In this document: positions 38,820 through 47,671 of the stretch, one piece after another
Numbering within the stretch: position 1 is the first letter of the stretch
How the letters are laid out: the number at the start of each line of letters is the position of its first letter
Origin: Psychrobacter sp. JB385
GTDB lineage: Bacteria > Pseudomonadota > Gammaproteobacteria > Pseudomonadales > Moraxellaceae
Direction of reading: 5' to 3'
Length of the DNA: 64,000 bases
Assembly: GCF_900163785.1 (NCBI RefSeq)
Contig: NZ_FUKN01000012.1
Location: 124,001-188,000, forward strand
Notes under the pieces: model-generated
Told to the model about the DNA's origin: nothing
The model's input: only the letters and a program-made list of their open reading frames with translations
Database searches by the model: none
Made by a program: the position numbers and the translations under genes

Positions 38820-39854
38820 TTATTGTCGAACACTGGCTTGCAGTGCGTCAATAATCACTGTCTTATTTTTTTCTCGCTTGATCTCTTCCCACAGGGTGTG
38901 GGCCTCACTAAATCCTTTGGTAAGCATGCCTAGCCATTGCTTATAACGACCGACCAAGACGATATCGTTCTTTGCTGCCCCTTCCAAAAATTTAATCTGA
39001 TGCGCAATCAAATCTTGCCATAACAATGTAGATGTATTTTCTAGGCTGTCAGCATTGTTTTCAGTGTGGTTATCGACTTGTGCAACCAAATCAGGACGTG
39101 TGACCGCGCCGCGACCTAGCATGAGGTGTTTGGTTGCTGCTTGCTGCATACAGTTTTGTGCTTGCTCTACATTCCAAATTTCACCATTGGCAATTACAGG
39201 AATATCGAGCGCGTTAAAGCTTTGAATTTTATCCCAATAAGCAGGCGGTTTATAGCCTTGGGTTTTGGTGCGGGCATGAATGGTGAGCCAGTCCGCACCG
39301 CTTGACGCAATCGCACCGCGAATATCATCCATGCGACTGGTATCGGTATACCCCAAACGAATCTTGGCAGATACGGGAATATGGTCAGGCACTGCCCCGC
39401 GCACCGCACTGATAATTTGATACATGGTTTCAGGCTCATCAAGCAAGACAGAGCCGCCGCGGTGGCTATTCACCGTTTTGGCAGGACAACCAAAATTGAT
39501 ATCAATCGCAGGTGCGCCAAGCTCGGCAGCATAAGCGGCGTTTTCTGCCATAAGCTGCGCATCACTGCCCAATAGCTGTACTTGAATGGGCGTGCCAGAT
39601 GATGTCTTGGCATCATGACGCAGCTCAGGCACGTACTTATAAAAGACATGCGCAGGCAAGACATGCTGCGTAATGCGAATAAACTCGCTGACCGACCAAT
39701 CATAAGGACGACCCAAATCCGTCGCAATTTGCGTTAAGATTTGGCGCATTAGTGGGTCAGTCAAGCCTTCCATCGGGGCGAGGAGGCGGACGGGAGCTGC
39801 AAATAACTGGCTTATTGTGTTTCGACGTTCTTGGAGCTGCTGACAATTATTCAT
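38820..39854 (-). CDS. dusC: tRNA-dihydrouridine(16) synthase DusC
   Basis: Dus enzymes reduce uridines in the tRNA D-loop using FMN and NADPH. The barrel starts with LLAPMEGLTDPLMR near residue 24; the catalytic cysteine is in DINFGCPAKTVN near 122 and the FMN-phosphate region in THARTKTQGYKPPAYW and LMLGRGAV. APMEG with SEFIRI and the short spacing resemble DusC more than DusA or DusB. The length of 344 residues exceeds E. coli DusC (315), through an N-terminal extension and an Asn-rich segment near residue 265. It lies 76 nt after the helicase gene on the same strand. Confidence 0.9.
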   Translation of the reverse strand: MNNCQQLQERRNTISQLFAAPVRLLAPMEGLTDPLMRQILTQIATDLGRPYDWSVSEFIRITQHVLPAHVFYKYVPELRHDAKTSSGTPIQVQLLGSDAQLMAENAAYAAELGAPAIDINFGCPAKTVNSHRGGSVLLDEPETMYQIISAVRGAVPDHIPVSAKIRLGYTDTSRMDDIRGAIASSGADWLTIHARTKTQGYKPPAYWDKIQSFNALDIPVIANGEIWNVEQAQNCMQQAATKHLMLGRGAVTRPDLVAQVDNHTENNADSLENTSTLLWQDLIAHQIKFLEGAAKNDIVLVGRYKQWLGMLTKGFSEAHTLWEEIKREKNKTVIIDALQASVRQ

Positions 39855-39930
39855 GCTGGTTATTCACTGCTAAAAGGTCGTTGTAAATAGAGATAGACTA
39901 GGGACTGAAATTGGCAAACATGAAAAGTGA

Positions 39931-41430
39931 CTAAGTATTACCAAAAATTACTTTTTTGCCTGTCTGCAAGCCAGATATTAAGTCTTTAATATGATGAATA
40001 TCCAAATTACTCTGGGCGCGTGTGCAGGCGACATAAAGCAGGCGCAATTCCTCTGGGCTTATTTTGACCGCATTGGTGGTCACATCATAGTAAAAATCAT
40101 CATCTAGTTGTACTTTGCCCCATTCCAGCCCTTTGGCTTTATGGGCTGTTGAGATGACATAATCCGCATTTTCGATACTGGTAAGACTGTTGACCGCTTG
40201 GCTGAGCACATTGGTACCATGATCGTCGACCAGTTTAACCAATGTCTTCAGGTCACTGCCTTCATTGGTTTCAGAGTATTCTTGGACATCGCCCCAATTA
40301 TAAAAATACGCCAGCTCAGGGACACCATAAGCCGATTTGCCATTCTTTAAGTTTTCTGCTGCTTGACAGAATTTGAGCATACGATCGGTGTCCGCTTGTA
40401 GTGCTACTCGATGACCTAACTTTAGGCCTGTCAATAATTGCGCCATGGCGGCCGCGTTGGTACGGCATAAAATAGCATCTTTTTTACTATGTACCATACC
40501 TTTGTCAGTTGAGGACTGTTTGTTTGGATTGCCCTTTAGCGGTACGTCTTCTTGTAGGGCTTTTAGTAAGGTATTGGCCACTTCTGCGATGGGCTCACCA
40601 AAGCGAAACGACTGCGTTAATAAGGTCTGCGGTAGTGGCAGTTTTTTCATGGCATTGACTGCACCGCGCCATTCATAAATCTGCTGATGCGCGTCACCCA
40701 CATAGATAACCTGCCTTGACTGCTGAGTCAAGATACCCATCATCAAGGGATCCGCATCTTGCGCTTCGTCAAACAAAATAAAGTCCGCAGGAATGCTGGG
40801 TTTAGATAGCGCCCATAGTTTGAGATAAATATCATGGCCAATACCCGCAGGGTGACGTGCATCAATCGACTGTAGCCAACGCTGTTCAACGGCAGGGTAG
40901 AGCATTTCGCGCAGTTGCTCGGCGTCTGAATCATCGAGCCAGCTGGGAAACAATATATGCCTTGGCGCAGGATAGCTGGCATGGGTACTACAGAAATTGC
41001 TGACCGCGTCGCTAACGAATCGAGACAATCGCGCTGGCGTGAGCGTGATGTATTTATTAACGCCATCCATTTGCCGACGGACTTGTACAGGCTGCAATCC
41101 CAAATCATCACCGAGTCGCTTGGGTGAAAAGCGCGGCAAAGACAGCTTGGCAGTAATATCACGAGCGACATGACGGTAGGCCAGTGAGTGAAAAGTACGG
41201 CACTCGACGTGAGGCGGAAATTTGGAACGAGCGTCATTGGCAATCGCTTTGTTGAAAGCCAGATACAGTCCGCGACCCCGCAAGCGCTCACCAATCAATT
41301 TTAGTGTCGTTGTCTTACCAGCGCCTGCATACGCCACCACTTTAAAAGACTTGTGATCCATCGCCATATTCAGCGCGCTTAGCTGCTCATCAGTGGGGTC
41401 GCTCATATAAGCTGGCATTGATGCGGACAT
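39931..41430 (-). CDS. Compact UvrD/Rep-type (SF1A) helicase
   Basis: The protein has Walker A AYAGAGKTTTLK near residue 36, Walker B LFDEAQDADPLM, motif III VGDAHQQIYEWRG, motif IV-like QSFRFG, motif V ISTAHKAKGLEW and motif VI LLYVACTRAQ, so it is an active-looking SF1A helicase. At about 499 residues it is much shorter than UvrD or Rep (near 700) and lacks most of the 2B insertion. In this it recalls the helicase core of eukaryotic FBH1. I took the ATG at 41430; an upstream frame to 41526 encodes a hydrophobic run that is probably untranslated, and an ATG at 41406 is also possible. The biological role is unknown. Confidence 0.85.
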   Translation of the reverse strand: MSASMPAYMSDPTDEQLSALNMAMDHKSFKVVAYAGAGKTTTLKLIGERLRGRGLYLAFNKAIANDARSKFPPHVECRTFHSLAYRHVARDITAKLSLPRFSPKRLGDDLGLQPVQVRRQMDGVNKYITLTPARLSRFVSDAVSNFCSTHASYPAPRHILFPSWLDDSDAEQLREMLYPAVEQRWLQSIDARHPAGIGHDIYLKLWALSKPSIPADFILFDEAQDADPLMMGILTQQSRQVIYVGDAHQQIYEWRGAVNAMKKLPLPQTLLTQSFRFGEPIAEVANTLLKALQEDVPLKGNPNKQSSTDKGMVHSKKDAILCRTNAAAMAQLLTGLKLGHRVALQADTDRMLKFCQAAENLKNGKSAYGVPELAYFYNWGDVQEYSETNEGSDLKTLVKLVDDHGTNVLSQAVNSLTSIENADYVISTAHKAKGLEWGKVQLDDDFYYDVTTNAVKISPEELRLLYVACTRAQSNLDIHHIKDLISGLQTGKKVIFGNT

Positions 41431-41637
41431 AATAAAGCTACCTAAAATGCAAAAAGTGATTAAAAACAAGGACGGTAAAAAAAGCCACTGAATAGACAAT
41501 GGCTGATAGATTGTGATGATGCGCAATCGTGATAATAAGCATTAAGCTTATTGATGGGATAAGAAGAATTAAACAATCAAAATCGTATTCTATATATTGA
41601 CTAGACTCACATCGAGCCAAGTGAAGACGTAATTATT

Positions 41638-42525
41638 TTACTCTTTATTGGTGGTAGATAAAACAGGCGTCTGCTCTTCTTTAATTAAAACTTTGGCCAA
41701 TAACAAACCAAGTTCAAATAACAACCACATAGGGATCGCGAGCATCAGCATAGACACCCCATCAGGTGGCGTCACAACAGCAGCCACCGCAAAGCAGCCC
41801 ACGATAATATAACGACGTTTGTCTTCTAGGCTATGAATGGAGACAATGCCCGTCAATATCAAGAGCAAAGTGACGACTGGAATCTCAAACGTTAACCCAA
41901 ATACCATAAATAGTTTTAGGGCGAAGCTCAGATAACTGTCAATATCTGTCATCGGTAGAACGTTTTGCGGGGCAAACATAATAAAGAATTTCAGCACGCC
42001 TTTGAGCACAATAAAATAAGAAAACGCCACGCCAGCATAAAATAAAAGTATAGAGGAGAGTAATACTGGAATCGCAATTTTCTTTTCTTTTTTATATAAA
42101 CCGGGCGCGACGAATGACCAAATTTGATACAAGATATAAGGCATTGCCAAAAATGCTGCCACAAATACCGTCAGACGTATGGGTGCCATAAAGTTGGAGG
42201 TGATATCGGTTGCAATCATGGTGGAATTAGCAGGGAGCTGAGCCACTAGAGGGTCTGATAACAAGTTATACAGCTCACGCGAAAACCCAGCTAGTGCCAA
42301 AAAGATGACCAGTACCGCCACACAGATTTTGATCAGGTGTCGACGCAGCTCAATCAAATGCTCAGTGATCGGCATGTCGCCCAATGTACTTAATACATCG
42401 GTAGGCGACTCTTCATAGGCACTATCTGTCGGGGTATCGACGCCTAAATCCGCGTTGTCCGCCCCAGCAATGTCCGAATCCATGATTTTTTCTTGACGGC
42501 TTTTTTTACGTTTAAACAATCCCAT
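41638..42525 (-). CDS. tatC: Sec-independent translocase subunit TatC
   Basis: TatC is the six-helix receptor for twin-arginine signal peptides. The motif MPITEHLIELRRHLIKI near residue 52 marks the usual TatC N-terminus, FMAPIRLTVFVAAFLAMPYILYQIW and DKRRYIIVGCFAVAAVVTPPD are further landmarks. It carries an unusual N-terminal extension of about 50 residues, first basic (KRKKSRQEK), then acidic. The ATG at 42525 overlaps the tatB stop as TGATG, so translation is coupled; a TTG one codon upstream is unlikely. Confidence 0.97.
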   Translation of the reverse strand: MGLFKRKKSRQEKIMDSDIAGADNADLGVDTPTDSAYEESPTDVLSTLGDMPITEHLIELRRHLIKICVAVLVIFLALAGFSRELYNLLSDPLVAQLPANSTMIATDITSNFMAPIRLTVFVAAFLAMPYILYQIWSFVAPGLYKKEKKIAIPVLLSSILLFYAGVAFSYFIVLKGVLKFFIMFAPQNVLPMTDIDSYLSFALKLFMVFGLTFEIPVVTLLLILTGIVSIHSLEDKRRYIIVGCFAVAAVVTPPDGVSMLMLAIPMWLLFELGLLLAKVLIKEEQTPVLSTTNKE

Positions 42526-43133
42526 CAATCAGCCTCCTGTTTTTTGATGAAGGCTGGTTGCGCTAATGAAGGATCTGGGTGAGCGTTTAATAAAACGTCC
42601 GCTTTGTAATTCGGTAAATAGGGCGGCATGGGGAGACGGCGCGCTTTATCATAGGCACCCAGACGAAACCACATGTTCTCCCACGGTTTGGTTATAATAG
42701 GCTGTAGGGATTGATGTGTCTGAGCAGTGGTGGCGGTGTCCGAAACATCTTCTGTGCTTTGTACGGCTATATTCTCATGCTCAGTCTTATCGCTTTGACT
42801 ATTGTCAATGACGTCAGTTGTAGTCTGGGAGGTTTTTAGGTGCTGATTGTGAGAATGGGCAAACTCTTGCATATTGCCGCGCATCTCCGCCATTTCACGC
42901 CGCATGTCGGCCTCAGTTTGGCGAATTTTAGCAAGCTCTTTTTGCATTTGTTGCCGCGTTTCAGCCAAGTCCAGCTCCGCTTCTATTTCAGACTGTAAGG
43001 TAGCGACCGTTCGACGTATTTTGGCGTACCATTGACCAGCCGTCCGCGCTGCCTGAGGCAGTTTTTCTGGACCCAAGACGATGAGGGCGATAACACCAAA
43101 GAGAAGTAATTCAGAAAACCCAATATCAAACAT
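42525..43133 (-). CDS. tatB: Sec-independent translocase subunit TatB
   Basis: TatB works with TatC in substrate recognition. The membrane anchor and hinge MFDIGFSELLLFGVIALIVL followed by GPEKLPQAART are diagnostic (the family GPERLP motif, here GPEKLP). A long amphipathic, coiled-coil section (about residues 40-95) is followed by a Thr/Gln-rich variable tail ending in TKPWENMWFRLGAYDKARRLP and a basic C-terminus. At 202 residues it is longer than E. coli TatB (171). It lies 50 nt after tatA. Confidence 0.96.
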   Translation of the reverse strand: MFDIGFSELLLFGVIALIVLGPEKLPQAARTAGQWYAKIRRTVATLQSEIEAELDLAETRQQMQKELAKIRQTEADMRREMAEMRGNMQEFAHSHNQHLKTSQTTTDVIDNSQSDKTEHENIAVQSTEDVSDTATTAQTHQSLQPIITKPWENMWFRLGAYDKARRLPMPPYLPNYKADVLLNAHPDPSLAQPAFIKKQEAD

Positions 43134-43183
43134 AATGGTTGAATATCACTATTTTAATTGAGACAGGCTAGATACGATAAATA

Positions 43184-43456
43184 CTATACATTGTGCTTAT
43201 CATCAACAGGAGTAGAGTGGGTGCTACCAGTATCAACCTTGCTACTTGCTGTGCGCTCGCTGGTATGAGCATTGCCATCATGATCCAGTACCACCTGTTT
43301 TTTAGCGTGCTCTGTGTTCTCGTCTTTAACAGCTTCCTTAAAACCTTTGACTGCACCACCCAAATCTTTACCTGCATTTTTAAGTTTTGCAGTGCCAAAC
43401 ACGACCACCACCACAACCAACAATATCAGCCAATGTGTAATAGAAAAACTGCCCAT
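43184..43456 (-). CDS. tatA: Sec-independent translocase subunit TatA
   Basis: TatA oligomers form the Tat translocation pathway. The 90-residue protein has the short membrane helix [20 protein letters not shown], the hinge and amphipathic helix [20 protein letters not shown], and a polar tail rich in His and Ser. The phenylalanine-glycine at the hinge (FG) is conserved. AGGATACCATT precedes the ATG. It begins tatABC, 188 nt after hisIE. Confidence 0.97.
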   Translation of the reverse strand: MGSFSITHWLILLVVVVVVFGTAKLKNAGKDLGGAVKGFKEAVKDENTEHAKKQVVLDHDGNAHTSERTASSKVDTGSTHSTPVDDKHNV

Positions 43457-43644
43457 AATGGTATCCTCTTGACTTGGTTTTCAGTCTGTATCATAGGTGC
43501 TTTGAGTAGGTAGGAGATGGATATCTACTTACAGCACCCAATATAATATGAAGTAAAAAACGATATTATAACCTGCACTTATGACAAATAGGTGAAACCA
43601 AACACAATCCCCGCAGGTAGGTGATTATTTTGTTATTAGACCGA

Positions 43645-44484
43645 TTATCGCGCCGCTTTTTCATCAATGCCTGAGAGACCAAAGCGTCGACCCAGCTCAT
43701 TTAGTACCGCATCCGATTCTATGTCGAACCATGCCAGCCCAACTAAGGTGTGAAACCAGACATCTGCCACTTCATAAATAAGCTCATGACGGGCCTCATC
43801 GTATTGCGCTTTGTCTTTATTTTCATCACAGTGGGCAAAATCTTTGGCAGCGATGATGCTCTCTACGCTTTCTTCGCCTACTTTTTCTAAGATTTTATTT
43901 AAGCCTTTGGCATATAAGCTCGCCACATAAGAACTATCGGCATCGGCTTGTTTTCGTTCTGCCAATACGTGATCCAGTTGTTGCAAGATAGAGCGCTTAT
44001 CCACTGGCGTAGAGTGAGAGTCGGTATCAATATGAGTGCTCAAGTTGGTGTCTTGAACAGCCTTGCCGTCTGATGTCTTTGAATGATAAATATCAGAAGG
44101 ATCCTTTAAAACTTTATCCACGGTTTGCCATTCTGGGGTCTGACCAGATAGATCCAGACGTCGATAGAAACAAGACTCTCGTCCGGTATGACAAGCAATA
44201 CCGCCCGCTTGAGTGACACTCAGTACAATAACATCGGCATCGCAGTCCAAGCGGATATCATGGACGGTTTGAGTATGCCCTGAGGATTCTCCTTTATGCC
44301 ATAACTTGGCACGTGAGCGCGAAAAATAAACAGCCGTTTGAGTTTGTGCAGTCAGCTGTAGCGCTTCTGCATTCATCCAAGCCATCATCAAAATACGGCC
44401 AGATTTGTGATCTTGAGCAATGGCAGGAATCAATCCATCAGCGTTAAAATTTATGGCAGCTAGCCAAGCAGGTAAAGTCATCAT
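43645..44484 (-). CDS. hisI: Bifunctional phosphoribosyl-AMP cyclohydrolase / phosphoribosyl-ATP pyrophosphatase
   Basis: HisIE catalyses the second and third steps of histidine synthesis. The HisI domain (residues about 1-125) shows [38 protein letters not shown] and CHTGRESCF with the zinc cysteines. The HisE domain (about 165-279) has the MazG-like [15 protein letters not shown] and [13 protein letters not shown]. The linker between them is longer than usual, at about 40 residues. Two in-frame ATG codons stand side by side at 44484 and 44481. It sits alone, away from other his genes, before tatABC, an arrangement seen in several proteobacteria. Confidence 0.96.
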   Translation of the reverse strand: MMTLPAWLAAINFNADGLIPAIAQDHKSGRILMMAWMNAEALQLTAQTQTAVYFSRSRAKLWHKGESSGHTQTVHDIRLDCDADVIVLSVTQAGGIACHTGRESCFYRRLDLSGQTPEWQTVDKVLKDPSDIYHSKTSDGKAVQDTNLSTHIDTDSHSTPVDKRSILQQLDHVLAERKQADADSSYVASLYAKGLNKILEKVGEESVESIIAAKDFAHCDENKDKAQYDEARHELIYEVADVWFHTLVGLAWFDIESDAVLNELGRRFGLSGIDEKAAR

Positions 44485-44600
44485 TCATCCATTTATTAAG
44501 GGTATTGTTATCTGGTTACTTTGTTTGTGTTTTAGACAAAAAGCCATTTATACAAAAATATGGTTCGTTTGATAAATACTGTTTGTTGGACCAAACAGCA

Positions 44601-45044
44601 TCAATGCTTGCATGAGCGTGGGTAAAGCGCTCTTTTAATCGTGTTATCAAGCGCAGTTACTTTATTGAGTCTAAAGTCGTAATTGACGAAATGCTGTCTT
44701 GCATGTGCCACCAACTCACCTGTGTGCATCCGAGTGACCTTTATTTCTACATGACCGCCATTGTCATAAGAAGGCTTAATGCCTACCTCAAACAATAACT
44801 CTTCGCGCACTTTGACACGGCTGCGAATGTTCAGCTGTAACTCATCAATAATCAAACCTTGGTAGTCGGCATTGACTTCTTTAATACCTTTGGCGTACAA
44901 AAATCTTAGCCAAGACTCAGTTAGTAAGGCTGTCAGCGATTCAAGTGTCAGATACTGATTTGCATCGGCTTCAGCGTGGCGGACACGCATCACAGTTTCA
45001 AAAGCTAAGAATTCATCATCAACGTCTAATTTTTTTTCTGACAT
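44601..45044 (-). CDS. 4HBT-family acyl-CoA thioesterase (FadM/YbgC-like)
   Basis: The 147-residue protein resembles hotdog-fold thioesterases. RVRHAEADANQYLTLESLTALLTESWLRFLYAKG is aligned with the active-site helix region of YbgC/FadM proteins, where the motif RxxDxDxxGH is replaced by RHAEADANQYL, so the catalytic residues differ and activity is uncertain. The second half has LQLNIRSRVKVREELLFEV and a typical long central strand pattern. AGGAGA precedes the ATG at 45044; an earlier in-frame start at 45083 has no such site. It lies 116 nt before hisIE on the same strand. Confidence 0.72.
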   Translation of the reverse strand: MSEKKLDVDDEFLAFETVMRVRHAEADANQYLTLESLTALLTESWLRFLYAKGIKEVNADYQGLIIDELQLNIRSRVKVREELLFEVGIKPSYDNGGHVEIKVTRMHTGELVAHARQHFVNYDFRLNKVTALDNTIKRALYPRSCKH

Positions 45045-45503
45045 GTTGTTTCTCCTAGTGATTACAGACGAGGTATTCTGCATATCATGATGTTAAAGGA
45101 GCAAGGTTGTACGGTTGAGCAACTGAACAAAGCATTTAGCCTTGTTGGTCATTAAATTGTTGGTAACTAAACTAGTAGTGCTTAGATAGTCGGTGCTTAT
45201 ATTATACCAAATGTTAGTGTCTACTTAAGCACAGCCTAAGCTGACATTCAATCTATTTGGCGGCAATTCTTAACTTTACTGAGATTTTGAGAGAGTGAGT
45301 AAGGAGTCAAATTGTATAATGAGGGTATTCTTGTTGCTGGCTAGAGAGGCGCTAAAACTTTACTTGGCAAAACAACGCGCTATCTGCTAAAATAGCGCCT
45401 CCCACCTCGAGGCAAATAGAGGTTTAGTGGTTATTTAGGTAACAACTATTCAGTCCGACTATTTGACGACCAGGTTCTAACACAGAAAAAGAGGCAAATC
45501 ATC
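45045..45503. other. Divergent region upstream of rpmI
   Basis: This 459-bp region carries the rpmI promoter (45364-45393) and a leader of about 100 nt. No infC or thrS gene is present. Nothing else is identifiable. Confidence 0.5.
45364..45393 (+). promoter_or_regulatory. Sigma-70 promoter of rpmI-rplT
   Basis: TTGGCA (-35, 45364-45369), an 18-bp spacer and an extended -10 TGCTAAAAT (TAAAAT at 45388-45393) form a good promoter. It is followed by a G/C-rich discriminator AGCGCC, as expected for stringently controlled ribosomal promoters. Transcription would start near 45400, giving a leader of about 100 nt. Confidence 0.7.
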
Positions 45504-45701
45504 ATGAAAGTTAAGATGAAAACCAGAAGCGGTGCCGCTAAACGTTTCAAAAAAACAGCGAACGGCTTCAAGCGTAAGCAAGCATTCAAAAGCCATATTT
45601 TGACCAAGAAATCACCTAAGCGTATTCGCCAGTTGCGTGGTCTTAAGTTGGTGCACAAGTCTGACGAAGCAGCAATTCGTCGTATGTGCCCATACATTTA
45701 A
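45504..45701 (+). CDS. rpmI: 50S ribosomal protein L35
   Basis: The 65-residue basic protein [20 protein letters not shown] with the later [16 protein letters not shown] and MCPYI at the end is a canonical L35. AAAGAGGCAAATCATC precedes the ATG. It is followed by rplT after 119 nt. In E. coli infC lies upstream; here it does not. Confidence 0.98.
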   Translation: MKVKMKTRSGAAKRFKKTANGFKRKQAFKSHILTKKSPKRIRQLRGLKLVHKSDEAAIRRMCPYI

Positions 45702-45820
45702 TAGCCTATCGTCACTTATCTTTAATTAAATATATTTGACTTTGCAATCTGACAATGATGTTTGTGATCTAACAACATCATCATTCGCTTAACAGTGATT
45801 AAAATATCTTGGAGTAAATT

Positions 45821-46177
45821 ATGGCCCGTGTAAAACGTGGTGTACAGGCAAATCGCCGTCACAAAAAAATCTTAAAGCGCGCAAAAGGCTACTACGGTGC
45901 CCGTTCACGTGTTTACCGCGTAGCGGTACAGGCAGTGACCAAAGCTGGTCAATATGCTTATCGTGACCGTCGCAACAAAAAACGTACTTTCCGTCGTCTT
46001 TGGATCGCACGTATCAATGCTGGTGCACGTTTAAATGGCTTAAGCTATAGCCGCTTCATCAATGGCATGAAAAAAGCCAACATCGCAATCGATCGTCGCG
46101 TACTTGCTGACATCGCTATGCATGATGCTGCAACTTTCACCGCATTGGTCGAAAAAGCAAAAGCGGAATTGGCCTAA
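45821..46177 (+). CDS. rplT: 50S ribosomal protein L20
   Basis: L20 is an early 23S rRNA-binding assembly protein and in many bacteria a translational repressor of its own operon. The sequence [35 protein letters not shown] and the C-terminal [19 protein letters not shown] are family hallmarks. The length of 118 residues is exact. A ribosome binding site (TTGGAG) precedes the ATG. Confidence 0.99.
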   Translation: MARVKRGVQANRRHKKILKRAKGYYGARSRVYRVAVQAVTKAGQYAYRDRRNKKRTFRRLWIARINAGARLNGLSYSRFINGMKKANIAIDRRVLADIAMHDAATFTALVEKAKAELA

Positions 46178-46192
46178 ATATTAGCCATCCTT

Positions 46193-46256
46193 TAGATATT
46201 CAGTTTATTAAGTGAGTATTTAAATAGATATTCAGTTTATTAAGTGAGTATTTAAA
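46193..46256 (+). repeat. Perfect tandem duplication of a 32-bp unit
   Basis: The unit at 46193-46224 is repeated base for base at 46225-46256. It begins TAGATATTCAGTTTATTAAG and ends GTGAGTATTTAAA. It lies just after the rplT stop and before the terminator, so it is transcribed but not translated. A recent slippage or unequal exchange event would explain it. Confidence 0.95.
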
Positions 46257-46296
46257 TGGACAGCACTGATATTGATTAATAGTACGATATTAATAG

Positions 46297-46325
46297 AAGC
46301 TACCGCTGGTCGGTGGCTTTTTTTA
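46297..46325 (+). terminator. Terminator after rplT
   Basis: The arms GCTACCG and CGGTGGC pair (one G-T) around a 5-nt loop and end in seven T. Confidence 0.85.
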
Positions 46326-46437
46326 TATTGTATGATTTTGCTTGTGGTGTATATAAAATTGAAGCTTAATCCCAAGCCATGCTGAGCTTTGTCTAAATAT
46401 TCAAGCCATTCATAATCTTCAATTTTTATCAAAATGA

Positions 46438-47568
<1,131 letters not shown>

Positions 47569-47671
47569 AGGACTTTTTGTTTGTATAAAAGTGCTCCTTG
47601 TTTATATGACAAGAGAACTTGCCAACCTTTACTTCAAAATCTTTATTATAAAATTCTGATCCGAGATATTT

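Noticed and set aside
41431..41526. N-terminal extension of the helicase frame encoding a hydrophobic stretch
   Set aside because: A membrane segment ahead of a helicase core is unlikely, and the ATG at 41430 gives the expected family start.
44066..44077. GCCGTCTGA, similar to the Neisseria DNA uptake sequence
   Set aside because: A single incomplete match inside the hisIE coding region; no repeated uptake motif was noticed elsewhere.
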